Shown: in pieces, positions 1 to 8,535 of the stretch
Numbering within the stretch: position 1 is the stretch's first letter
Layout: every line of letters starts with the position of its first letter
Source of the DNA: Oehlia diaphana
Taxonomy: Eukaryota > Glomeromycota > Glomeromycetes > Glomerales > Glomeraceae
Reading direction: 5' to 3'
Assembly: GCA_003833135.1 (NCBI GenBank)
Contig: QZLH01000444.1
Coordinates: 8,396-31,820 of the forward strand
DNA: 23,425 nt
Made by a program: the position numbers and the translations under genes
The notes under the pieces: model-generated
The model's input: only the letters and a program-made list of their open reading frames with translations
What the model was told of the DNA's origin: nothing
Databases searched by the model: none

Positions 1-168
1 AACAGAATTGCGAAAAGTTACATCTTATTAATAAAGTAAAATAAGTTTTATGTAATTATTTCAACCTCCAATACCTTTTTTTTGTTTATTATTGCTTTTT
101 TATGATCTGACTAAAAAAAAAATATATATATATTTTTAAAAAAAGAAAAAAAGAATAAATGTTATTAT
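1..168. other. A/T-rich spacer at window edge
   Basis: Short noncoding stretch with T and A homopolymers and an AT dinucleotide run near 121-130. It lies downstream of the minus-strand gene that follows and probably holds its 3' flank. No gene seen. Confidence 0.6.
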
Positions 169-552
169 TTAAGTTTCACTAGAGGTTTCATTTTGGTTCA
201 TAGATGGAAGGGGGTTTTCTTGTAATGCGGATGCTAGTGATTGGCTTCGAGTCTTTCTAGTAGCTGATAGCTGCGAAAGTGTAACACAACCTCTTTTTGA
301 ACATAGTGTAGATCCTCTTAGTGTACGAGGTGTATTCCTTGAATTTGTTGACTCTTGGTTTAACCATAGTAGATTAATAGATTGAGCTGATGTATTAGGT
401 CGGTTGCTAGAAATTAGTGATATATCATCTAATTTCAAAATATGTTTCGCAGGTGTAGTTTCTTCACTTGTACTAGGATCTACAATGGATTCTTGATAAT
501 AGAGTAGGCCGTTAAAATTGCCATTGTAGACCTCATTGTTTGATTGATAGAA
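169..552 (-). pseudogene. Frameshifted C-terminal continuation of the preceding gene
   Basis: A second minus-strand frame is open from 552 to the stop at 169-171 (128 codons) and overlaps the end of exon 2 by 73 nt. It encodes a low-complexity tail with ESIVDPSTSEETTPAKHIL and many Ser, Thr and Asn. The composition looks like a real fungal C-terminal tail rather than a random reading. No ATG of its own is suitably placed, and no intron of reasonable length could join it to exon 2. A 1-nt indel near 500-550 is the simplest explanation. Alternatively the upstream stop is genuine and this is untranslated 3' sequence. Confidence 0.4.
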
Positions 553-1126
553 TTAGTTTTATTGGCCAAATAATTAATATTTGAATTATGTCTCATCTCT
601 AACCAAAAATCCTTTGGTTCTCTATCTCCAAGATTTTCTTCCACATGAAAGTTAAGAACAGATTCACCATCCACATTTTTAACAGTTTGAGTGGTCAAAC
701 CCATCACCATTATGTTTATGCCTACAGCTGGCATCATATCAAAATCAAGATTTGCCATAGGTTTAATAGATGTAGCGTTCACCTATTAATTCAAATTTCA
801 AATTTAATATTTTGATACTAATTTTATTTTTTTCATTATTTTTTTTGTTTTTTTAAACTAAAAAATTAATAACATACCATATACCATCCATTGCAAGCAA
901 TAAATTTACCTCTCAAGTAAATTACCTGACCATTTTCATATTCTTCGATGTGTGTTTCAATTTCTTTATCCAATGGAACAAATGCTTTAATTTTTAGATA
1001 TATGATTTTGGTTGGATCTTCATTGCTCAGTCTGGATATTCCAGTTATTTCTTTTATGCTATATTCCTTTGTAGACTTCTGGGTTGAATCGTGAATGTAG
1101 CATATCGTACTCAACTTTGCTGGCAT
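480..1126 (-). CDS. Hypothetical protein, two exons, lineage-specific family
   Basis: Exon 1 runs 1126 to 878 from an ATG. The intron is 877-783 (95 nt), with donor GTATGT and acceptor AATAG. Exon 2 runs 782 to a TAG at 480-482. Both junctions are in phase 0, giving 183 residues. The junction reads ...GWYM-VNATSIK.... The first exon is rich in beta-type segments (IYLKIKAFVP, GQVIYLRGKFIACNGWYMV), and exon 2 continues with GINIMVMGL and VLNFHVEENLG. This pattern recalls a small beta-barrel (OB-fold-like) protein, but that is only an impression. I do not recognise a named family. There is no signal peptide or membrane segment. The reading frame continues in the +1 frame after the stop (see the next entry), so the gene may be a frameshifted copy. 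The splice model is well supported; the function is unknown. Confidence 0.6.
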
Positions 1127-2040
1127 TAGAATATGGTGGTAGAAAAGATATGTTAAATTTTTTATTCAAGAATAAAATGGTATATTTGAAAAATAGATAT
1201 ATACTTTTTTTTTTTAAAAAAAAAAAAAAATCAGAGTATTTATATTAATAGATGATGTGATAATCGGTTTTAATTTTGAAGAAAATAATGTAAGGGGCAT
1301 GAATTTATGACATAAAATTTTTATTTTTTTTATTTTAATTACAACATGAAAATTTTTTTTTATTTTAAATTAATTTTAAAAAATTAAAAAAAAAGAATTA
1401 AAAATAATATTTTAATTAATTAATATAAGAAATTCTTTTATTAAAGTTTTTTGAAAATATGATAAGAGTGGATTTTTTTTAATAATCATTCTTCATTTTT
1501 TTAAAAAAATTTTTTATGATATTTGATAATGAAAAGATCTATTTTTTTTTGATAAGAGAGTTTGATCGGTAGAAAATTTTTTGATAATAAAATAAAGGAG
1601 TTGGATTGGTAGAAAAAAATCTATTTTGGGATTTTTTTTTAGAAGCATGAATAATTTATGTAATATATAATTATTTAAGCCAGATTATCCGAATTTTTCC
1701 TCTTTTATATAAATAATACATAAACAACTTACATAGTTGGAAATAATTTATATTTTGATTAATGTAATATTTGTATTATAGCCACACCATCTGATCATAC
1801 GCCCCTTTTGTAATTATTCATTTATACCTTTATGGAAATTGGAACAGCCAAAGAAAAGTTGTGAAAAAAAAAATTTTTTTTTTTTTTACACCGTTTTTTT
1901 ACATGAATTTATTGATTCATTTATTTATTCATGTAAATTATGAAATTTGATTGAGTAAATGAGTAAAAAAAAGAGATAGGAAACAAATAAAGATCAGTTT
2001 TTTTTTTCTTTTAATTTAAATTTTTTTTTATAAAGAAATA
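1127..2040. other. A/T-rich spacer, no gene
   Basis: Noncoding in all frames. It is dominated by A and T runs. A loosely repeated phrase around GATAAGAG and TTGGTAGAAAA occurs at about 1459-1620. The part next to 1126 is the likely promoter side of the minus-strand gene, but no clear TATA or other motif can be singled out in such A/T-rich DNA. Confidence 0.5.
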
Positions 2041-2500
2041 AATTTTATATTGCGAAAATATAGCAAAATATACTGATTGAGTAACATGTAAAATTATCAT
2101 GAGTAACATGTAAAATTTTTATGAAAAAAATAAATTTTATATTAGGTAACACATTTTTTTTTATTTTTTGTATAAATTGATAAATGTTATATAATGTAAT
2201 AAAGAATAATTTGAGCAATATGTAAAATTTTTAATTTAATTTTGCGTAAATATTGCACAATAGTATGTTGAGTAACATGGAAAAAATTTTTTTTTTTTTA
2301 TATGAATAAAATGAAGAAAATTTTTTTTTGAGTATAAAATTGTGTAATAAATTTTGTAATAAAGTAAAATATTGAATAATACATAAAAATTTTTTTTTAA
2401 TAGTTTTTATTTTTTTTGCGTAAGTAAATATTGCGTAATATGTAGAGTAACACAATTTTTTTTTTATTTTTTTTTTTTTTAATGAAAAAAAAATGAAGAA
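2040..2500. repeat. Degenerate tandem motif GAGTAACATGTAAAATT
   Basis: The phrase GAGTAACATGTAAAATT occurs at 2079 and 2101. Weaker versions follow near 2212 (GAGCAATATGTAAAATT), 2271 (GAGTAACATGG) and 2444 (GAGTAACACA), interleaved with 'TTTTGCGTAAATATTGC' phrases. These are irregularly spaced, decayed copies within T-rich DNA. The long minus-strand reading frame here is Phe/Lys/Ile low complexity and is not a gene. Confidence 0.45.
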
Positions 2501-2509
2501 AAAAATATA

Positions 2510-2705
2510 TATATAGCCCATCGATTCGTAAGGAGGGAGGGTAGGCGTCATACTCTTAGATTTAGGATTCATTATTCTTATTCCTAAATCTAAATCTAAG
2601 ATATTAAATTCGCAGGCAAACTTTTCATGTAGATCACAACTAAAAAAGAGTATACTTTGCAAGTGTTTTGATGATCGTTTAACTGGGAGTCTATGGGGCA
2701 CTTTA
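2510..2705 (-). other. Coding-like island of higher G+C, unknown
   Basis: This stretch stands out from the surrounding A/T tracts by its mixed base composition. On the minus strand it is open without stops from 2701 to about 2505, reading SSKHLQSILFFSCDLHEKFA and MTPTLPPYESMGY among others. Upstream of 2702 it meets A/T-rich noncoding DNA and downstream it runs into poly-Phe/Lys. It could be an exon, a captured gene fragment or part of a transposon. An internal inverted repeat (TTAGATTTAGGA ... TCCTAAATCTAA, about 2557-2594) argues for structured noncoding or regulatory DNA instead. I do not recognise it. Confidence 0.25.
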
Positions 2706-3275
2706 TTTTAAAAAATATAAAAAAAAAAGTGTACCACTATATTTCAGAGAGTACGACAGATGACCGAATAGGAAAAGGCTATTGTCTGTTTTTTACTCTA
2801 CGATAATATATTTAATAAAATTATTTTTAAAATATTAGAAAATGTAACTCAGCTTAAATAAAAGATGGTTATGCCTAACTTATTAAACAGGAAATAGTTA
2901 TTGATTTTATACAGTTAAGTCTATGATAATAATCTAATGCATTTGATTTTTTAAATTGAAAATTTATATTATTTTAAATAGAAAAAGAATCTAATAAATA
3001 CGAATTAATCTTTTCTATATGGCTGTGTTTGTTGTACTATGCAATATTTTACAATTAATTTTCTTAAATAAGCAAATAGGCTATACTATATTTGAAAATT
3101 TATGCAATTGATTATATATGGCTGTATCATTGATCTATACTTTCAATATTTAGATTATCAATAATTGTGTCAAGATTTCTAAAAATATTATAAAATAATG
3201 AATTGTTCCTTAATTTAATAGTTTACCATGATTTTCTTTAAATAAAAATAAAAAAACGTTTTAACAAAAAAAAAA
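2706..3275. other. A/T-rich spacer, no gene
   Basis: No open frame of interest and no clear repeats. Nothing was recognised beyond short A and T runs. Confidence 0.5.
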
Positions 3276-3332
3276 GATGATTTAACAAAGACGATTTAGT
3301 AAAGACATTTTAACAAAGACATTTTAACAAAG
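3276..3332. repeat. 14-bp tandem repeat, four copies
   Basis: The unit ACATTTTAACAAAG is perfect at 3305-3318 and 3319-3332. Diverged copies precede it at 3291-3304 and 3276-3290. It is a simple minisatellite in spacer DNA, followed by an (AT)n stretch at about 3419-3432. Confidence 0.75.
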
Positions 3333-3552
3333 AAAAAAAAAAAGTTTTAACATAAAAAAATAATAAACATGGATATACTATCAAGAAAAAAAAAAGAAAA
3401 AAAAAGAAAAAAGAAAAAATATATATATATATACAGTATAAATATACATATATAAAATAAAAATATTTTTAATTTTTTTGCTTTTTTACTAATACATTAT
3501 GTCTGAAAAAAAAGTTATAAATGAAAAAAAGTTATAAACGAACAAAAATTAA

Positions 3553-4702
3553 TATACTAATAATATATTAGAAACGGAGAGAATTGCTATAGACGGTCTA
3601 AAAGAAATTTTGAAAATAACTATAACTGGTCTTAATGAAGAAAAACTATCGTAAATAAAATAAATAATATTAAAATAAAATAAAGAAAAATCTTTAATTA
3701 TAATAATGTATTTTTTTTTAGTGCTACTCGGTCAGATATTATATCATCTATACTTACTAATAAAGCTGCGTTGTTATCAATTATATTTAACAACTAAATT
3801 TTGTGGGTATTAATTAACAGAGTATCGACAGCAGCAGCAGCAGTAGCAACAACAATGCAGCACCAACAGCAGCAGCAGCAGCAGCAACAACGTCAGCAGC
3901 AACCAAATTTAGGTAATAGAATTTATTATTCTAATACAAAATTAAGTTATCTGATAAGGGGATGGCCAGAAATGACGTAATTTAAATTTTAGGATTTTGA
4001 CCCTCCCCATGTCATCATTCATTTTAGGAAATGTAAATTAAAACATAATTCTGGCTAGAATTATATTAACTACAAGTGTCTAAAAATGGAAGATGTGTAA
4101 CATCATCATGGTCTTAACCCCCTTAGGAAATGACGTCATTTCTGGCAGTCCCCTAATGGGTTGTCACAAAATAAATTTTTTTTTTTTTTTTCAAATACAA
4201 AAAAGTTCAGACAAAAAATTTTTTAATTTTCCTGTGGGTTTGAGCAAGATTTTTTTTTTAAGGGTTTATTTGGGTATTTTTTTTTAAATCCAACTGTGGA
4301 AGATTCCTGTGGGTTCGGAGTTCAGAAATTTTTTTTTCAAATTACATTATTACCTGATTGGGGTCAGGCTAATAATTTTGTTATCCGATTGGGGTCGGGT
4401 AACAATTTTTCATACCTGATTGTGGTCAGGTTGGAGTTTTTTTTAATGTATATATATTTTTTTTTTTTGGTATAATTTTTTAGTATCATATTACTTAGGA
4501 TTACTTAGGGGATTATTATTTAAAAAAAAAGTAATAAATCCTTTTATAATTTTGTAACAGTGATCATTATCATTTATTATTTACATTACAACTGTAAAGA
4601 AATTCTCTTGATGTTGGGTCAGAGAATCATCAGTATGGCGGAGCAAAACATTATAATGCGCAAAATACACCACACTTAATGATGATTTCACCAAAAGACT
4701 AA
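3553..4702 (+). CDS. Possible spliced gene for a small Gln/Ala-rich protein
   Basis: Four coding-like segments join in consistent phase: 3553-3650, 3722-3769, 3821-3912 and 4623-4702 (TAA). The first junction (donor GTAAAT at 3651, acceptor TTTTTTTAG at 3721) is convincing and links TGLNEEKLS to ATRSDIISSILTNKA. The second (donor GTTGTT, 51 nt) is weak; without it the frame hits a TAA at 3795-3797. The third exon has an Ala run and nine Gln in a row, encoded mostly by CAG. The long third intron (3913-4622) contains a MITE and palindromic repeats. The last exon reads ENHQYGGAKHYNAQNTPHLM and ends SPKD. An alternative frame over 4650-4770 (NDDFTKRLKDENCKTDERNH) also looks coding, so a frameshift is possible. 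The 5' end is undefined; an ATG at 3499 is one candidate. The family is not recognised; it may be a decayed transcription-related gene. Confidence 0.3.
3958..4153. mobile_element. 196-bp MITE with TAA target duplication
   Basis: The ends form an imperfect terminal inverted repeat of about 26 bp: left GGGGATGGCCAGAAATGACG, right (reverse complement) GGGGACTGCCAGAAATGACG, both continuing into T(A/C)ATTT. Similarity weakens further in but is still visible to about 45 bp. The element is flanked by TAA on both sides (3955-3957 and 4154-4156). A 3-bp TWA target duplication and G-rich ends are typical of PIF/Harbinger-derived Tourist-type MITEs. It has no coding capacity; the small open frame at 4093-4287 crosses its end and is not a gene. 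Confidence 0.65.
4352..4430. repeat. Three tandem palindromic units, about 31 bp apart
   Basis: Units ACCTGATTGGGGTCAGG (4352-4368), ATCCGATTGGGGTCGGGT (4383-4400) and ACCTGATTGTGGTCAGG (4414-4430) are spaced by about one repeat of 31 nt. Each has inverted arms (CCTGA/TCAGG or TTAYCCGA/TCGGGTAA) around TTGGGG or TTGTGG. In the middle unit both arms changed together (CCGA with TCGG), which keeps the pairing. They could be hairpins or protein-binding sites, or the inside of a repeat family. Confidence 0.6.
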
Positions 4703-4770
4703 AGGATGAAAATTGTAAGACAGATGAAAGAAATCACCGATTTTGGAGTCACCACCACCACAAGAGCCAA

Positions 4771-5639
4771 GAGAATAAGATGAAAAAGTAAGGAAAGAGG
4801 AGACGAGGAATGAGGAAGAAGTTTTGGAAATTTTGCATCTTATAATTGAAGTCACATGATTTCACGTTAAAAATTTTTCCGATAACAAATAATTGATGTA
4901 AATTTAGTACTAAAATTTAGATATAATTAACATTTCTTTTTGTAGGGAGAAATAAGATGGGGCTAAGTTTGGAATAATGGTATTAGGCGTGGGGCTGTTG
5001 GGCTCCATCAGATTTTTCAGCTTTGGTTCGGTTATATATCAATAAGTCCTCCTGTAACGTTTAATTTTGGTAATTTTTTAGTCTTCTTTAGTTAGTTCTC
5101 AATTTATTTGTGGAATTAGGAGATATAGGAGAATATTTATTAGGATAAAAGACATTGCACAATCGTACATATTATAGCATATAGCCCTTTGTATTTAGAC
5201 TAGATCATTACTCGCTATAGAGCCAACGATCCTTGAGGTCATCATGAAACATGATGAAAAGTCATAATGTCAACATGATGAAAAATCATCAACTTTTTGA
5301 CTTAAGAACCAACCATGACAAATCATCATGTATATTAAATGATTGAGATAAATTACTATATTAAACACAGCTTATTTTCAATATCAACACAAAAATTGAA
5401 TTAATAAAAAGAAAGGCAAAAAACTTTATTAAATATTTAATATGCGTAAGCTTTACAATACGATATATAAAAAAAATGCTAAACTTTGAGATCGTTGGTT
5501 CATGAAGTCGATGTTTATGACTAATCTTAACAATTACATTCTAAAAGGATTTCTTTAAATACAAACACTAAAGCATATATTATTCGTTCCAAATTCCTTA
5601 TTTTACAAAATGAATATACAGTATCAAGTGAACTTGAAG
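4771..5639. other. Spacer with short ATGATG repeats, no gene
   Basis: Purine-rich at first, then mixed. Near 5240-5330 the phrase AACATGATGAAAARTCAT recurs about three times with inverted CATCAT partners. The end of the stretch is the 3' flank of the minus-strand gene that ends at 5640. No convincing gene. Confidence 0.45.
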
Positions 5640-7802
5640 CTATATATCTTTAATTTTCAGGTCAAGTTCAAGAGCGTATTGTTTAAAGCGACCAAACCAA
5701 GCAGGTTTTTTCTTGATAACAGTTTTCTTACTAGTGTGAATACTCTGTTCTCGGTAAGTAGCAAATCTTGTTTTAGGTAGAACAAAGTAAAAACTGATCT
5801 CCTCATCTGGACGTGCTATTCCACGAATATACTTTTCCAGGCCACTCTTGACGATAGGATGTCTCTCTGCAATAGTCATCTGGAAGAACTTGTTTGTAGG
5901 GATAAAAGAATCGAACGACTTGTTATTTATTTGAGTTGGTATGTAATATTTAGTAGTACCGGATGTATTTGTAGCATCTCCAATATCATCAATGTCACTA
6001 AACAGCATTTTTTCCATGTTATTCAGTACAAGTTGTGGATCACCCCTTTTGAGGTCTCGATCTATAGGGCGAACTTTAAATTTTCCTCCACGTAGCAACT
6101 TTCGATGAGCAAGTCGCTCAAACATAGTACCTCGGAGTGAACCAAATTCATTCAAATCCTCGCTACTATTCACAAAATCTAGCAATTCTTGCTTGTGTTT
6201 TTCAGCGAGTTTGTTTATTACCATTTCGGAAACGTAATTAGACGCAAACTCTAAAATATATTCACTATAATAAGACATTTTATCAGCGAGTTTAGAATCT
6301 ATGGAAGTTGCGAGGTCTGCCGATATAGTTGGATTCATGAGAGTTGCTGATGTAGAAGATCCTTCAATTTCTCTCCCCTTTCCTTTATTTTGTATATTTC
6401 GTGCCTCTTCCTCTTGACCCGCCTCTTCCTCTTGATCCACCTCTTCTGCTTGATCCGCCTCTTTCATTGGTACATTTGTACAGATATGAACGAGTTTATG
6501 ACTAGCAAAGTTGCCCGAAGAGGTTTCACCAACAAAATACATTATGCTCTTTTCGACTTCAGTAATTGCAGTATCCAGTTGTTTTTGCGAATTGTAATTG
6601 CGAGCATGAAACAAGACAAATCGAGGAATCCCACCCCATTTATAATGCAGGGCCTGAACTTCTTCTTTAGTAAGATGTTTAAAAATATCAATTTTATCCC
6701 TACAAATATTGATCTCTGCAAGAGACCACACCGGCATGTATCGTACATTTATCCAAAGTGAATCAAACGTTTTATAGTATGTCGTCTGTGGCGAACAGAT
6801 AAGAATAGTTTTTCCACGAAATTCCATCGGTTCCCGAGCGTCTACAATATACCAAGTATCATTTTTTCCTAGGTAATCCTTAAACAGGTGAATATTGTCT
6901 ACCTTACTATAGTAAACTTTGTCTTCGCTGAAAAGAATCGGAGATCTGTGATGTTGATGGTATATGACCGTTCCATTGGCTTTTGCAATAATATAAAGTA
7001 AGTAATAGCTGAAGAAGGTTTTCCCAATCCCCGGATTTCCGGTAATACGCCAACGAGACCTATTACTTTCAAAAATTATCTTGGACAAATCGAGATAGCA
7101 ATCGCGGATGAATATAGTGGTTATTGGATTTTCGTAATCGTCAACGCCCAGAAGATAGGAAACATCATTGGACAGATTAAGGACATTGTCATCTATTGTC
7201 GCATCCTTGAAAGCTTTCCAAACCTTTTCAAGAGATTCATTATCATAGTTATCACTATTAACTTCTTCTTCATCATCAATTTTTCTTCGTTTATACCGTT
7301 TTTTAAGGATAATGTCTTCATCATCATTATTATCGGATGTATTATTATTCATTTTTGATGATTTGTGACATATAACTCTACGGCCACGATGAACACGGAA
7401 TTGTCTTCGTTGTGGAGTTGAATTTGTTGGTGAATGTGTTGGTGTTGATTGAGTAGTTGGATAATCTTGTTGCAAAGGTGAAGTAGAAGGTTTGGTTTCA
7501 GTAGAATTATCGTAAGGTTCTTCATCTTCAACAGTTTCTATATTTTCATCCCCAGTAGAAACATCTTTTTTCTTATGATAATAAACATTTTCATCATCAT
7601 CATCATCGATATCATCGTAACCATAATTTTGTCCTCCAGTATTTAATGTATTTCCAGTTAATATATCTATAGCATCAGTGGCAAAAGCGGAAGTATAGGT
7701 AGCAAGTTTAACAACTTTATATATAAAGTTTGCGACAATTCCGGTATGACGTACTTTAGAAATTTCTTCTTGTTGAAAATCTTGTATTGAAATTGACTGC
7801 AT
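5640..7802 (-). CDS. Crinkler/RHS-type P-loop NTPase with C-terminal nuclease-like domain
   Basis: Intact, intronless, 720 residues. The N-terminal 50 residues are weakly hydrophobic and lack an obvious LFLAK header. Residues 60-190 are acidic and low complexity with a basic nuclear-localisation-like stretch (KKRYKRRK, about 167-174). Residues 190-400 form an NTPase: Walker A GNPGIGKT at 255-262, a Walker B-like WYIVDARE at 317-324, MPVW at 356-359, and GGIPRFVL at 390-397, a hallmark of RHS/Crinkler ATPases. An acidic EEVDQEEEAGQEEEA insert follows at about 453-467. The C-terminal 540-720 resembles the restriction-endonuclease-fold domain of these proteins, with candidate residues in MFERL (E562), SFDSF (D631), FQMT (Q641) and FYFVLP. 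Such proteins occur in oomycetes, chytrids and Glomeromycotina and are thought to act in nuclei, as effectors or in genome conflict. Activity here is inference. A TATA-like stretch lies about 45 bp upstream. Confidence 0.85.
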   Translation of the reverse strand: MQSISIQDFQQEEISKVRHTGIVANFIYKVVKLATYTSAFATDAIDILTGNTLNTGGQNYGYDDIDDDDDENVYYHKKKDVSTGDENIETVEDEEPYDNSTETKPSTSPLQQDYPTTQSTPTHSPTNSTPQRRQFRVHRGRRVICHKSSKMNNNTSDNNDDEDIILKKRYKRRKIDDEEEVNSDNYDNESLEKVWKAFKDATIDDNVLNLSNDVSYLLGVDDYENPITTIFIRDCYLDLSKIIFESNRSRWRITGNPGIGKTFFSYYLLYIIAKANGTVIYHQHHRSPILFSEDKVYYSKVDNIHLFKDYLGKNDTWYIVDAREPMEFRGKTILICSPQTTYYKTFDSLWINVRYMPVWSLAEINICRDKIDIFKHLTKEEVQALHYKWGGIPRFVLFHARNYNSQKQLDTAITEVEKSIMYFVGETSSGNFASHKLVHICTNVPMKEADQAEEVDQEEEAGQEEEARNIQNKGKGREIEGSSTSATLMNPTISADLATSIDSKLADKMSYYSEYILEFASNYVSEMVINKLAEKHKQELLDFVNSSEDLNEFGSLRGTMFERLAHRKLLRGGKFKVRPIDRDLKRGDPQLVLNNMEKMLFSDIDDIGDATNTSGTTKYYIPTQINNKSFDSFIPTNKFFQMTIAERHPIVKSGLEKYIRGIARPDEEISFYFVLPKTRFATYREQSIHTSKKTVIKKKPAWFGRFKQYALELDLKIKDI
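6403..6465 (-). repeat. In-frame minisatellite inside the Crinkler-like gene
   Basis: CTC/TTC-rich repeats on the plus strand (CTCTTCCTCTTGA-type units of about 15-27 bp) encode the acidic EEVDQEEEAGQEEEA insert between the NTPase and nuclease-like domains. All variants keep the frame. The insert probably serves as a linker of variable length. Confidence 0.6.
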
Positions 7803-7841
7803 TTTATGTTGATATTTTTTTAAAAAAATTGGGTATATAGT

Positions 7842-7854
7842 AATATATATATAG
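7842..7854 (-). promoter_or_regulatory. TATA-like element for the Crinkler-like gene
   Basis: On the minus strand, CTATATATATATT lies about 40-52 nt before the ATG at 7802 in an otherwise A/T-rich leader. The position would suit a TATA box with a short 5' UTR, but such strings are common in this DNA, so this is weak. Confidence 0.3.
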
Positions 7855-8036
7855 GGTTTATTGGAAGAAAGATATAGTAAAAAGCAACAAAAAAAAATAA
7901 AAAAAAATCGATTTTTGTTGCTCCGTGCGAGATATTTTTTTATTATATATTTTTCGTATACGAGAGTAACGGGTTTTGGTAAAAAAAAAAAAAAGAAATA
8001 TTTTTTTTTTTTTTTTGCGTATTTTTAAAATTTTAT

Positions 8037-8065
8037 ATGTATGTATGTATGTATGTATATATATA
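8037..8065. repeat. (ATGT)n microsatellite
   Basis: Five ATGT units pass directly into alternating AT. Simple repeat in spacer upstream of the Crinkler-like gene. Confidence 0.85.
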
Positions 8066-8261
8066 ATTTTTTTTATACATGTATTGGATGACTCAAGCGA
8101 TTTTTTAATAGAAAAATGTTACACTTTGATCCGATGATAAATTTCACGATATAACAACATCTGATGAAAAGATCGGAACTGAACATAATGAGTAATATGA
8201 GTAATAGTAACTATTTGATTAGTTAATTAAATAATATTTATTTGCAATAATGTGATATAAA

Positions 8262-8535
8262 AGATATATAATATAATATACATATAAGTAATATGTAATA
8301 TAATATACATATAAATAATATATAATATAATATACATATAAGTAATATATACTGTAATATAATATACATATAAGTAATATATAATATAATATACATATAA
8401 GTAATATATAAGTAATATATAATATAATATACATATAAGTAATATATAATATAATATACATATAAGTAATATATAATATAATATACATATAAGTAATATA
8501 TAATATAATATACATATAAGTAATATATAATATAA
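8262..8535. repeat. 27-bp A/T minisatellite, nine copies
   Basis: The marker CATATAA recurs at 8281, 8308, 8335, 8367, 8394, 8432, 8459, 8486 and 8513, giving spacings of 27, 27, 32, 27, 38, 27, 27 and 27. The unit is A/T except for one C and one G. The two irregular spacings are a 5-bp insertion (with ACTGT) and an 11-bp partial duplication (AAGTAATATAT). Because 27 is divisible by three, all minus-strand frames are open and spell a YIILYITYM-type repeat. This is an artefact of the period, not a gene. Confidence 0.9.

Noticed and set aside
4093..4287. Plus-strand frame MCNIIMVL...
   Set aside because: Crosses the end of a MITE into poly-Phe; low complexity.
5220..5515. Inverted CCAACGATC pair as a possible MITE
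   Set aside because: Arms match over only about 10 bp with no further similarity or target duplication.
6390..6761. Plus-strand frame inside the Crinkler-like gene
   Set aside because: Antisense shadow; its Leu/Phe run comes from the acidic minisatellite read backwards.
8262..8535. CRISPR-like array
   Set aside because: The units are directly adjacent without unique spacers, nearly pure A/T, and the gene content is eukaryotic.
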